A DNA stretch of 6,695 nucleotides from Porticoccaceae bacterium (GCA_003448675.1 DLXZ01000093.1:1-6695), one strand, 5' to 3'. Positions 1 through 6,679 are shown, numbered from the stretch's first letter. The notes: generated from the sequence alone by a model not told the origin. Numbers and translations are program-made.

Positions 1-65
1 CCTTCCTTCAGCTGTCGAATCGCTTCAAGCTTGAACTCTTTGGTGTAACGCTGACGAACTTGCAT
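1..65 (-). CDS. IS3-family transposase OrfA, N-terminal fragment (cut by window edge)
   Basis: Only 21 codons are visible: MQVRQRYTKEFKLEAIRQLK and then E, before the window ends. The pattern R-x-R/K-x-Y-(T/S)-x-E-F-K-x-E-A-(I/V) is the usual opening of the helix-turn-helix OrfA of IS3-family elements (Transposase_8, IS911/IS150-like), which binds the element's ends. In this family OrfA is normally followed by OrfB, the DDE catalytic part, made by programmed frameshifting; that part is not in view. The ATG has a good Shine-Dalgarno GGGAG seven bases upstream. The gene reads in the same direction as the efflux operon and lies just downstream of it, so operon read-through could reach it. Confidence 0.8.
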   Translation of the reverse strand, partial: MQVRQRYTKEFKLEAIRQLKE

Positions 66-82
66 CGAACATCTCCCTGAGG

Positions 83-96
83 ATAGGGTCCCCTAT
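83..96 (-). other. Small hairpin in the IS leader, just upstream of the transposase Shine-Dalgarno
   Basis: The sequence ATAGGG-TC-CCCTAT is a perfect 6-base inverted repeat. As RNA it would form a 5-bp stem with a 4-base loop, ending 5 bases before the GGGAG Shine-Dalgarno of the transposase. A hairpin at the corresponding place, but with different bases, is found in the other IS leader (6666-6679). Confidence 0.5.
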
Positions 97-101
97 TTGA
101 A

Positions 102-127
102 GTGTCCGTTAAATCCGGGTTAGTTCA
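102..127 (-). repeat. Terminal inverted repeat of the left IS3-family element
   Basis: Read on the minus strand it begins TGAACTAACCC and ends TTTAACGGACAC. It matches the terminus at 6633-6658 at 20 of 26 positions, with an identical 5-base start and an identical 12-base end, and with differences clustered in the middle. The host bases just outside are GGA (128-130). The partner repeat of this same element is not in the window, so the repeat is identified from the related terminus rather than from its own mate. Confidence 0.7.
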
Positions 128-169
128 GGATGTTCAGTCTGACACCATTCTTGTGGCTGTAATGCGGGG

Positions 170-1648
170 CTAATCCTTAGCATCTGTGAATGAATAGGGC
201 TGCCAACCACCGCCAAGGGCTGCATAGAGTGTTACCAGATCTAGTCGGACATCGATTTCGCTGATTGCGAGACTGTCTTCCACATCGATTAATGCCCTTT
301 CAGCGTCGAGTACCGCGAGAAAATCCGTCTCGCCAGAATTGAACAACACTCGGGCTAATTCTGCCGCTCGCTGCTGGTTGACAAAAGCACGTTGTAATTT
401 ATCCCGCGTAGCCCGTTTTTCTATATACCGGGTCAGTGAAGACTCTACCTCGCTGAGCGCGTTTAATACCGTTTGCTCATAAAAATCAGCGGCGATGGCT
501 GCGTCGGCTTTTTCGACATCGATCTGTGCGCGCAGGCGACCGCCGTTAAAAACTGGCCACTGCATCAGCTGGCCGAAGGAAAAGGTATTGCTGAGTTGAT
601 CGGCCAGGTTACTGCTTGAGCTGGAAGCCCGACCGATCTCGCCGGTCAGGAAAAACCGGGGAAAGAGCTCGGCTACCTGCACACCGATCTCCTCGGTAGC
701 AGCAGCAAGATCCCGCTCGGCAAGACGAATATCGGGTCTTCTGCGCAATACATCGGAACGTATGCCGGTAGAGACAACCTCTGGGGGCAGCGGCAGGGGC
801 AGAGACTGTTCAGGCGAAAAGTTATTGACCAGGTATTCGGGGGGGTGACCCAGAAGCACCGACAATCGAAAGACGCTGGCTTTCATTTCGGCCCTCAAAT
901 CCGGGAGGCGAGAGCGGGTCAGCTGTTCCTGGGCGCGCGCCCGGGAAAGGTCGAACTCGGTGGCCTCGCCGGCATTGAACAGGTCTTCGATCAGCCGGAA
1001 AGTGGTGGCTTGCAGAGCGATGTTCTTTTCAACGATTTCGATGCGCTTTTGCAGTCCAAGTACATCGAAATAAGTGCGCCCTACCTCGGTAACAATGCCG
1101 AGCAATACCGTGTCCTTATTGGCAATGGCACTTTCCAGGCGGGCATCGCTGGCGCTGGTCTGGCGCCGCAAACCGCCAAAAATATCCAGTTCCCAGGTGG
1201 TTTCAATGCCAGCGTTATACAGGGTGCGCCGTGAGCCTGCCGAAAACGTATCCGATGTAGTGCCACTCGTGCCCTGGCGGCTGTGGCTCAAGCTACCATC
1301 AATGGTCGGGAAAACCAGGGATCCCGCCTGCCTGCGCAGGGCATGGGCACGCAGGATATTGGTCTTCGCGATGGACAGCGTTCGGTTGTGGGCCACGGCC
1401 TGATTAATGTAGTTTTCCAGCGTGGGATCGTTGAACAGGGTCCACCATTCGCTGAGCGGGGGAGCATCGGGGTTGACGGCGTTGGCCGATGTCGACCACT
1501 GGTCAGCGGCATCAATCGTTGGCGCCACATAATCAGGGCCGACAGTACAGCTCGACGAAACCAGGATGGCAAAAAATAGAACCCCGTATCGGGCCAGTGT
1601 GAATGGATCAGAATGGGTGGAAAACAGCCGATCCTGTCGTGTCGTCAT
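170..1648 (-). CDS. Outer-membrane efflux channel lipoprotein, OprM/NodT family
   Basis: This 492-residue protein is the outer-membrane exit duct of the tripartite pump. In the family a trimer forms a beta barrel in the outer membrane and a long alpha-helical tunnel in the periplasm. The N-terminus has a lipoprotein signal: basic residues, a hydrophobic stretch at about 20-30, and a somewhat relaxed lipobox V-S-S-S-C with Cys34 as the likely lipidated residue; Thr follows, so no inner-membrane retention signal. Two outer-membrane efflux repeats follow, about 70-265 and 295-480. Family landmarks are WELDIFGGLRR (152-162), the second-repeat opening VLRRRPDIRLAERDLAAA (300-317) and the terminal ALGGGW (477-482). 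Length is close to OprM. The ATG overlaps the pump gene's stop (ATGA), so translation is probably coupled, and a hairpin sits directly before it. An IS element begins 42 bp after the stop, but the C-terminus looks natural. Confidence 0.95.
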   Translation of the reverse strand: MTTRQDRLFSTHSDPFTLARYGVLFFAILVSSSCTVGPDYVAPTIDAADQWSTSANAVNPDAPPLSEWWTLFNDPTLENYINQAVAHNRTLSIAKTNILRAHALRRQAGSLVFPTIDGSLSHSRQGTSGTTSDTFSAGSRRTLYNAGIETTWELDIFGGLRRQTSASDARLESAIANKDTVLLGIVTEVGRTYFDVLGLQKRIEIVEKNIALQATTFRLIEDLFNAGEATEFDLSRARAQEQLTRSRLPDLRAEMKASVFRLSVLLGHPPEYLVNNFSPEQSLPLPLPPEVVSTGIRSDVLRRRPDIRLAERDLAAATEEIGVQVAELFPRFFLTGEIGRASSSSSNLADQLSNTFSFGQLMQWPVFNGGRLRAQIDVEKADAAIAADFYEQTVLNALSEVESSLTRYIEKRATRDKLQRAFVNQQRAAELARVLFNSGETDFLAVLDAERALIDVEDSLAISEIDVRLDLVTLYAALGGGWQPYSFTDAKD

Positions 1649-4600
1649 CGACCAACCCCGCTCTTGGTCGCTTGTTGATCCTCAAGCGCGCGACGGACAT
1701 CCCCCGGGGAGCCGGTATGTTTGCACAGAACACTATAAGTGACGGGTACAACTACCAGTGTAAAGGCTGTCGCGGCAAGGACGCCAAAGAACATCACAAT
1801 GCCGATGGCGAAACGGGTTTCCGCGCCGGCACCGCTTGAAAAAATAAGCGGCAGTGAGCCGGCCACGGTGGTGATGCCGGTCATCACGATAGGACGCAAG
1901 CGCGTGCCAGAGGCTTCCAGGATAGCCTCGCGAAAGCCAGTGCCCTGATCCCGTAGTTGATTGACAAACTCGACAATTAAAATGCCGTTTTTGGCCGCCA
2001 GTCCCACCAGCATGATCAGGCCCACCTGGGTATAGATATTTAGCGTTCCACCGACCAGAAATAGCCCGGCCAGCGCACCGGTAATGGCCAGCGGCACGGT
2101 GAGCATGATAACCATCGGGTGAATATAGCTTTCAAACTGTGCTGCCAGCACGAGGAAAACCACAACCATGCCAAGCAGGAAGACGAACATCATCGAGGTG
2201 CCGCTGCTTTTCAAATCCAGCGACTGGCCCTTGTAATCGATGACTGCCGTTTCTGGCAGTTTTTGGCGCACCAGGTTCTCGAGGTAGGCGAGCGCTTCGC
2301 TGAGGGCGAAGCCCTCGGCAAGATTGCCGTCCAGAGTAATGGCACGCACGCGGTTGTAGCGGTTGAGTGAGCTTGCGTCAGCTATTTCTTCAATACTGAC
2401 GACGTTCGACAGCGGAATCAGCTTGCTGCTGGTGGCAGAACGCAGATAAATGTTTTCGATATTGGTGGGCGTACGCTGGGAATCGCGCTCTCCTTCGAGA
2501 ATAACGTCATATTCTTCGCCGTCATCGATGTAGGTGGTTACCCGGCGCCCCCCCAGCATGGTTTCCAGGGTTGCGCCGATGGTCTGGGTGCTGATGCCAA
2601 GATCGGCGGCTCGGTCACGGTTGGTGACGATCTGCAGTTGGGGCTTGGTCTCCTTGTAGTCGTGATCCAGGCCGACAAAGCCCGGGTTGTTGGCGGCGAT
2701 TTCGGCAAAGATGATGTTCCGCCATTCTGCAAGTTCTTCGTAGCTGCCACCGCCAATCACAAACTGCAGCGGCTTTTGCGCACCCCCACCAAACCCCTGG
2801 CGCATGACAGGAAATGCCCTTACACCGGTCAGGTCGCTGAGCCGGTTTCTGACATCTTCCATGATGGCCCAGCCGGATCGGCGTTGATTCCAGGGTTCCA
2901 GCATGACGATGACAAAGCCATTATTGAAGCTGGAAATGCTACCAAACCCCCGCGGAGTTCTGACCAGTATTTCTTTGGCCTCGCCGGCATCCACCAGGGG
3001 CATCAGGCGGCTCTCGATCAGCGTCATGTACTCGCTCATGTAGTTGTATGACGCTCCCTCTGGACCATTGACCATAATAAAAAAGGCGCCGCGATCTTCC
3101 TTGGGCGCATATTCTGACGGGATATTGCTAAACAGCAGCAGCCCCATGAGCACCACCCCCAAAAAGCCCAATCCGACGACCCAGGGTTTATCGATACCAC
3201 CTGTTAACAGACGAAGGTATTGGGTTCTGAAACGATCAAACCAGGCCTCCACTTTCAAACTGGTGCGATTTTTCTCGCTTTTGCCGAGTAATTTCGAGGC
3301 CAGCATGGCCGATAAACTCAGTGCGACCAGGGTTGAGAAGACCACTGCCGCAGACATGGTGAGAGCGAATTCAGAAAACAACCTGCCCAGGTCGCCGGAC
3401 AGAAAAACGATGGGCACAAAAACGGCCACCAGTACGACGGATGTCGCGATCACCGCGAAGCCGACCTGTCGGGTACCGTAAAACGCCGCCGTCAGGGGCG
3501 GCTCGCCTGCTTCGATGCGTCGGGAGATGTTTTCCAGTACGACGATCGCATCGTCGACGATAAGCCCAATGGATAACACCAGGGCAAGCAAGGTCAACAG
3601 GTTAATGGAGAAACCCATCAGTAGCAGCACACTAAAGCTGGCGATGATAGCGACGGGAATGGTGACCGCAGGAATCAACATTGCCCGGGCGCTGCCAAGA
3701 AAGCTCCAGATAACCATCACAACCAGCGAAATAGCGATCCCCAGGGTTTTGTAGACCTGATTAATGGCGTCCTGTACAAAAACTGAGGTGTCGTAAGAAG
3801 GGGTAATTTGCATGCCCGACGGTAGCGTCGGCGCGATACGCCTGGCTTCGGCGGCTGCCGCCTGAGCCACAGCCACGGTATTCGCGGTCGATTGTTTGAT
3901 CAAACCCAGGCCGACACGGGGCTGGCCGTTGGAGCGAAAAAAAGTCCGGTCTTCCACCGCGCCCTTTTCGATCCGGGCAACATCACCGAGCCGAACCAGG
4001 TAATCGTTGTTGGCGCCGCGACCGATGACCAGTGCGCTAAAGTCAGCCGCCGTCTGGTAGGCACGCTGGGTGCGTGCGGTAAACTGTTTTTCCACCGATT
4101 CGATACTGCCGGCGGGTAGTTCAATGTTTTCGGACCGCAATGCCGACTCGATATCGGCGACGGTGACCTGCTTGGCGGCCATTTTGTTACGATCCAGCCA
4201 GATGCGCATGGCGTACTCCACGCCGCCGCCGAGCCTCACCCGCGCCGCGCCCGGCAAAATAGAAAACCGGTCCACCAGGTAGCGTTGTGCGTAATCCGTT
4301 ATCTCAATAACGCTCATGTTTTCGCTGGTCAGACTGATCCAGATGATCACGTCGTCATTGGCGTCATTCTTTTCCACTTCTGGCGGATCGGCTTCTTCGG
4401 GCAGGTTATCCAACACGCCGGAGAGGCGATCGCGAATATCATTGGCGGCATTGTCGATATTTCGGCCGGTGGTGAATTCAATGGAAATTCTGGAGCGCCC
4501 GTCGGTGCTGGATGAGTTGATGAAATTCATTCCTTCGACTCCGGCGATGCGATCTTCTATGGGTTGTGTCACGCGGGTTTCCACCACGGTGGCCGCAGCG

Positions 4601-4758
4601 CCGGGGTATTTGGTATCAATGGTGACGATCGGTGGGTCGATATCTGGATACTCCCGCAACGGCATCTGCATAAACGAGACAACGCCAAAAGCCACCAGCA
4701 GCAGTGACATCACGCTGGCAAAAACCGGGCGCGTGATGGAAATATCGGAGAGTTTCAC
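1645..4758 (-). CDS. RND multidrug efflux pump, inner-membrane permease (HAE-1 family, AcrB-like)
   Basis: This 1037-residue protein is the proton-driven engine of the pump. The family works as an inner-membrane trimer that takes substrates from the periplasm and outer leaflet. The layout is canonical: TM1 at about 10-30, first periplasmic loop about 33-335, TM2-6 about 338-487, TM7 about 525-545, second loop about 548-850, TM8-12 about 853-1010. The proton relay is present: Asp402-Asp403 in TM4 (IGLIVDDAIVVLEN), Lys923 in TM10 (GLAAKNGILIVEF) and an Arg in RLRP (953-956) before TM11; these correspond to AcrB D407, D408, K940 and R971. The AcrB switch-loop region corresponds to about 604-614, rich in Gly, Ser and Asn. 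The start is GTG at 4756-4758, overlapping the adaptor stop as GTGA, with AGGG upstream; the protein opens MKLSDISITRPVFA, as is usual in the family. Substrates cannot be predicted. Confidence 0.97.
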   Translation of the reverse strand: MKLSDISITRPVFASVMSLLLVAFGVVSFMQMPLREYPDIDPPIVTIDTKYPGAAATVVETRVTQPIEDRIAGVEGMNFINSSSTDGRSRISIEFTTGRNIDNAANDIRDRLSGVLDNLPEEADPPEVEKNDANDDVIIWISLTSENMSVIEITDYAQRYLVDRFSILPGAARVRLGGGVEYAMRIWLDRNKMAAKQVTVADIESALRSENIELPAGSIESVEKQFTARTQRAYQTAADFSALVIGRGANNDYLVRLGDVARIEKGAVEDRTFFRSNGQPRVGLGLIKQSTANTVAVAQAAAAEARRIAPTLPSGMQITPSYDTSVFVQDAINQVYKTLGIAISLVVMVIWSFLGSARAMLIPAVTIPVAIIASFSVLLLMGFSINLLTLLALVLSIGLIVDDAIVVLENISRRIEAGEPPLTAAFYGTRQVGFAVIATSVVLVAVFVPIVFLSGDLGRLFSEFALTMSAAVVFSTLVALSLSAMLASKLLGKSEKNRTSLKVEAWFDRFRTQYLRLLTGGIDKPWVVGLGFLGVVLMGLLLFSNIPSEYAPKEDRGAFFIMVNGPEGASYNYMSEYMTLIESRLMPLVDAGEAKEILVRTPRGFGSISSFNNGFVIVMLEPWNQRRSGWAIMEDVRNRLSDLTGVRAFPVMRQGFGGGAQKPLQFVIGGGSYEELAEWRNIIFAEIAANNPGFVGLDHDYKETKPQLQIVTNRDRAADLGISTQTIGATLETMLGGRRVTTYIDDGEEYDVILEGERDSQRTPTNIENIYLRSATSSKLIPLSNVVSIEEIADASSLNRYNRVRAITLDGNLAEGFALSEALAYLENLVRQKLPETAVIDYKGQSLDLKSSGTSMMFVFLLGMVVVFLVLAAQFESYIHPMVIMLTVPLAITGALAGLFLVGGTLNIYTQVGLIMLVGLAAKNGILIVEFVNQLRDQGTGFREAILEASGTRLRPIVMTGITTVAGSLPLIFSSGAGAETRFAIGIVMFFGVLAATAFTLVVVPVTYSVLCKHTGSPGDVRRALEDQQATKSGVGR
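1649..1670 (-). promoter_or_regulatory. mRNA hairpin immediately before the channel gene's start codon
   Basis: The arms CGACCAA (1649-1655) and TTGGTCG (1664-1670) are perfect 7-bp complements around an 8-base loop. In the mRNA the loop reads GAGCGGGG and is the only purine-rich, Shine-Dalgarno-like stretch before the ATG at 1646-1648, which abuts the stem. The structure lies inside the last codons of the pump gene, so ribosomes finishing the pump would melt it. This suggests, but does not show, translational coupling of channel to pump. Confidence 0.45.
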
Positions 4759-5900
4759 CGGAGGCCCTGACCGAGCTTGGTGCCTTCTAACATGCCTTCC
4801 AAGGGTTCGTCCGTCTGCTGTACGGCTTTCACGGTCACCTCATCGCCGTGACGGACGCGCATCAGTCCATGCACCACCACCTGATCGCCGGGACTGAGCC
4901 CCTCGGTAATTTCGACCTCGCCGGGTATTCTGCGGCCGCTGGTTACCTGCCGCTCTTCGGCGGTGACGGTGGCCCCGGAATCATTGATCACCAAGACGAA
5001 TTTCCGCGTGTCCCGCTGGATGATGGCCTCTTCAGGAATTAACAGGGCGTTGCGCAGGTTATGGGACAGACTGATCTTCATCAGCAGGCCGGGTCGCAAC
5101 TCGCCGCTGGCGTTGGCTAGCAACGCTCGTACCGTCAGGGTGCGAGTTGCCGGGTCTGCCTGCGTGGAAATCATATTGACCCTGCCTTCGAATACCCGAT
5201 TACCGAACGCCTGCACCTGCCCCCGCACCGGTAGGCCGATACGTAATTCCTGAAGAAAAACCGACGGCACCTGAAAGTCGACCTTAATGGGATCCAGATC
5301 GTCGATAGTCGTAATCGGGTCTCCTGGCCTGAGCAGGGTGCCGGGGCTGATATTGCGAAGACCCAGCACTCCATCAAACGGGGCTTTAATGACACGATCT
5401 GCGATACGCGCCTGAATAGCCTCGATAATGCCTTCGCTCTGCTTGAGGAGCGCTTCACGCTCTTTGAGCGTGGCGGTAGACATGGCCTGCTTTTTTTCCA
5501 GCCCGCTGGCTCGTTCGAACGCAGCGCGACGTTCATCAAGTACGGCTCGCGCGGCTTTTAATTCTGCTTCTTCTTCGCTTTTTTCGAGCACCACCAACAG
5601 GTCACCTTTTTTAACCTGCTGGCCATCATCAAAATTGATGGTGCTGACGGTTTCGGTGACATTGGTGGTTAGCTCGACACTCTCGTTAGCACGGGTGGTA
5701 CCCAACCCCTCGATGGTATCGGCAAATTCTGGCACCTGTCGTACCAGCGCAACAATCACTGGAAGTCCGCTAGAGGCGCCATTGCCGGCAGGAGGTCGTG
5801 CGGTCAGTAGCATCGGCGCTGACAATGACAGGAGGAAAAAAAGAAATGCGCTCCATTTCGAGCCTTGTGGCAAACGTTCGCAATGCCTTTGTAACGTCAT
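4755..5900 (-). CDS. RND efflux periplasmic adaptor (membrane fusion protein, AcrA/MexC-like)
   Basis: This protein, 381 residues from the chosen start, links the inner-membrane pump to the outer-membrane channel. Order of parts: Sec-type signal (basic n-region, hydrophobic AFLFFLLSLSAPMLL at 18-32, likely cut after LTA), first lipoyl half about 70-106 (ending VKKGDLLVVLE), alpha-helical hairpin about 107-165, second lipoyl half about 170-201 (IKAPFDGVLGLRNISPGTLL), beta barrel about 205-285, and a membrane-proximal domain about 285-360. No lipobox cysteine follows the hydrophobic segment, so it is probably not a lipoprotein. The ATG at 5898-5900 is preferred: the same frame is open up to an ATG at 6020, but those 40 extra residues are polar, resemble no family member and would bury the signal peptide. 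AGAGG lies about 13 bases upstream of the chosen ATG, a weak, distant Shine-Dalgarno. The stop overlaps the pump start as GTGA. Confidence 0.93.
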   Translation of the reverse strand: MTLQRHCERLPQGSKWSAFLFFLLSLSAPMLLTARPPAGNGASSGLPVIVALVRQVPEFADTIEGLGTTRANESVELTTNVTETVSTINFDDGQQVKKGDLLVVLEKSEEEAELKAARAVLDERRAAFERASGLEKKQAMSTATLKEREALLKQSEGIIEAIQARIADRVIKAPFDGVLGLRNISPGTLLRPGDPITTIDDLDPIKVDFQVPSVFLQELRIGLPVRGQVQAFGNRVFEGRVNMISTQADPATRTLTVRALLANASGELRPGLLMKISLSHNLRNALLIPEEAIIQRDTRKFVLVINDSGATVTAEERQVTSGRRIPGEVEITEGLSPGDQVVVHGLMRVRHGDEVTVKAVQQTDEPLEGMLEGTKLGQGLR

Positions 5901-6042
5901 AGTCGCGTAAAAACCTCTGAACGAGTGGTGTGGTGTAGCACGAGAGAATCGCTGCCGGGAATCACTTTCTGGTAGCCGATAGGACCGCTGTATGGTGTTT
6001 AAATTGCAACGAGAGTTCATTTGGCGGATGGATCTTCTTTGG

Positions 6043-6072
6043 ATTTCAGTTAAATGTTTGTACCCGGTTCAA
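6043..6072 (-). promoter_or_regulatory. Weak sigma-70-like promoter candidate for the efflux operon
   Basis: On the minus strand TTGAAC (6067-6072) could be a -35 box and TGAAAT (6043-6048) a -10 box, 18 bases apart, each matching four of six consensus positions. The -35 lies inside the near-palindrome at 6058-6072. It would leave a leader of roughly 135 bases before the adaptor ATG. Matches this weak occur by chance, so this is only a candidate. Confidence 0.2.
6058..6072. promoter_or_regulatory. Near-palindrome, possible operator
   Basis: TTGTACC-C-GGTTCAA has 7-base arms with one mismatch around a single central base. It overlaps the candidate -35 box and lies about 160 bases upstream of the adaptor start, so a dimeric repressor site is possible. 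It could equally belong to the edge of the IS481-family remnant or be chance. Confidence 0.2.
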
Positions 6073-6090
6073 AAGAAGGTTTTAAGTCAT

Positions 6091-6617
6091 TTAACGAGGG
6101 TAGCTGTCGGGTCCCGGCCGATTCTTCACTTGTTTATTGAATAAATGAGGGTGACTAGTTTGCCACTGTTCAAGGGCATGAATGGGTGGGTAATGCCCCA
6201 ATCCCTGCTGAGGGATCTGCTGGTTGTATAAGTAAACAAACCGTCGGAGTGGTTCCGCCAACTCCTCACCGCTTTTAAGCCGGGTGGTGGTCAGCACCTC
6301 AGCAATGCGTCCGTTAAACCGCTCCACCATGCCATTGGTCTGGGGCCGACGGATAGGAATCAAGCGACGGTCGGTGCTCGGGCGCCCTGGGCCGCCACCC
6401 GATCCGTAAAAGCCCTGCCATTGTGCGTCAGTAAGGTTTTGATGGTAAATGGTGCCTACTTAATCACCTGGTTTAAAAAGACCCGGGCTCCGGCCGCCGA
6501 TTTACTCCCCATAATCTCGACATGCACCCAGCGTGACGCCCGGTCAATGGCCACAAACAAGTAAGTTCGGTGATCCTCATCGGGAATCTGAGGCAGATAG
6601 TTAATATTCAGGAGAAA
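6091..6617 (-). pseudogene. Degenerate IS481-family transposase (N-terminus lost, nonsense codon, frameshift)
   Basis: The translated minus strand gives a recognisable IS481-family DDE core in two frames. From about 6617 it reads FLLNINYLPQIPDEDHRTYLF, then VAIDRASRWVHVEI, a TAG stop at 6456-6458, APFTIKTLLTHNGRAFTDR down to 6399, and, after a frame change with loss of roughly 50 bases, RRLIPIRRPQTNGMVERFNG and on to a stop at 6091-6093. From my knowledge of the family, the first catalytic Asp (HLDIKYLP) is Asn here (AAT, 6606-6608) and the second (LTDNG) is His (CAC, 6423-6425); the final Glu in MVERFN (6322-6324) remains. The N-terminal helix-turn-helix part is absent, being cut off near the IS3-family terminus at 6633. 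The last 90 codons are open from a TTG at 6363 but cannot encode an active enzyme. This is a dead relic. Confidence 0.88.
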
Positions 6618-6632
6618 CGATAGGGGTCAAAC

Positions 6633-6658
6633 TGAACCTCCCCCATTTTAACGGACAC
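6633..6658 (+). repeat. Terminal inverted repeat of the right IS3-family element
   Basis: The repeat starts TGAACCTCCCCC and ends TTTTAACGGACAC. It matches the minus-strand terminus at 102-127 at 20 of 26 positions. Bases just outside are CAAAC (6628-6632), which do not match the bases beside the left element, as expected for two independent insertions. Confidence 0.65.
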
Positions 6659-6665
6659 GTTTAAT

Positions 6666-6679
6666 CAGCCGCGAGGCTG
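6666..6679 (+). other. Hairpin with GNRA loop before the right IS Shine-Dalgarno
   Basis: CAGCC-GCGA-GGCTG is a perfect 5-bp stem closed by a GCGA tetraloop, a stable RNA loop class. It ends 3 bases before the AAGGAG Shine-Dalgarno. It occupies the same relative place as the hairpin at 83-96 in the left element but shares no sequence with it. Confidence 0.45.

Larger units (their letters stand above)
1..127 (-). mobile_element. IS3-family insertion sequence, left-end part (runs out of window)
   Basis: This is the promoter-proximal end of an IS3-family element read on the minus strand. From its outer edge inward it shows a terminal repeat starting TGAAC and ending ACGGACAC (102-127), a short leader, a Shine-Dalgarno GGGAG (73-77) and an ATG at 63-65 that opens an OrfA-like protein. 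The family is inferred from the protein start and from the TG-beginning terminus. The outer edge is set at 127 because this gives 20 of 26 matches with the terminus at 6633-6658; an edge at 136, where another TGAAC occurs, is less likely. The rest of the element lies outside the window, so whether it is complete is unknown. Confidence 0.75.
5901..6090 (-). other. Leader and upstream region of the efflux operon
   Basis: These 190 bases separate the adaptor start from the IS481-family remnant. No regulator gene of the TetR, MarR or LysR kind is found here or elsewhere in the window. The minus-strand frame of the adaptor stays open through 5901-6020 but lacks protein-like composition. A weak promoter candidate and a near-palindrome lie at 6043-6072. 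I see no convincing terminator or riboswitch. The outer end of the IS481-family element should lie somewhere in 6021-6090, but I could not identify its inverted repeat. Confidence 0.5.

Noticed and set aside
123..137. Direct repeat GTTCAG (123-128 and 132-137) as a target-site duplication
   Set aside because: Both copies lie on the same side of the element and one overlaps its terminus, so this is not a duplication flanking an insertion; it only makes the exact IS edge slightly ambiguous.
128..169. Terminator after the channel gene
   Set aside because: Only a very short palindrome (TCAG-T-CTGA) is present, without a following T-run in the direction of transcription.
845..1234. Plus-strand open frame (129 codons) opposite the channel gene
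   Set aside because: It is fully covered by a conserved channel domain on the other strand and has no recognisable product.
4316..4897. Long plus-strand open frame (193 codons) opposite the pump and adaptor genes
   Set aside because: It is antisense to two strongly supported coding regions, crosses their junction, has no family resemblance, and is the kind of shadow expected from their codon bias.
5428..5910. Plus-strand open frame (160 codons) opposite the adaptor gene
   Set aside because: It lies antisense to conserved adaptor domains and its Ser/Arg-rich translation looks like a shadow rather than a protein.
6091..6363. Intact small transposase gene of 90 codons
   Set aside because: It is the C-terminal piece of a larger IS481-family transposase continuing upstream in another frame, and lacks an ATG and two catalytic residues.
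102..6658. A composite transposon carrying the efflux operon
   Set aside because: The two IS ends are related but not the same element, no shared target duplication is visible, and the outer parts of both elements are outside the window; kept only as a question in the findings.
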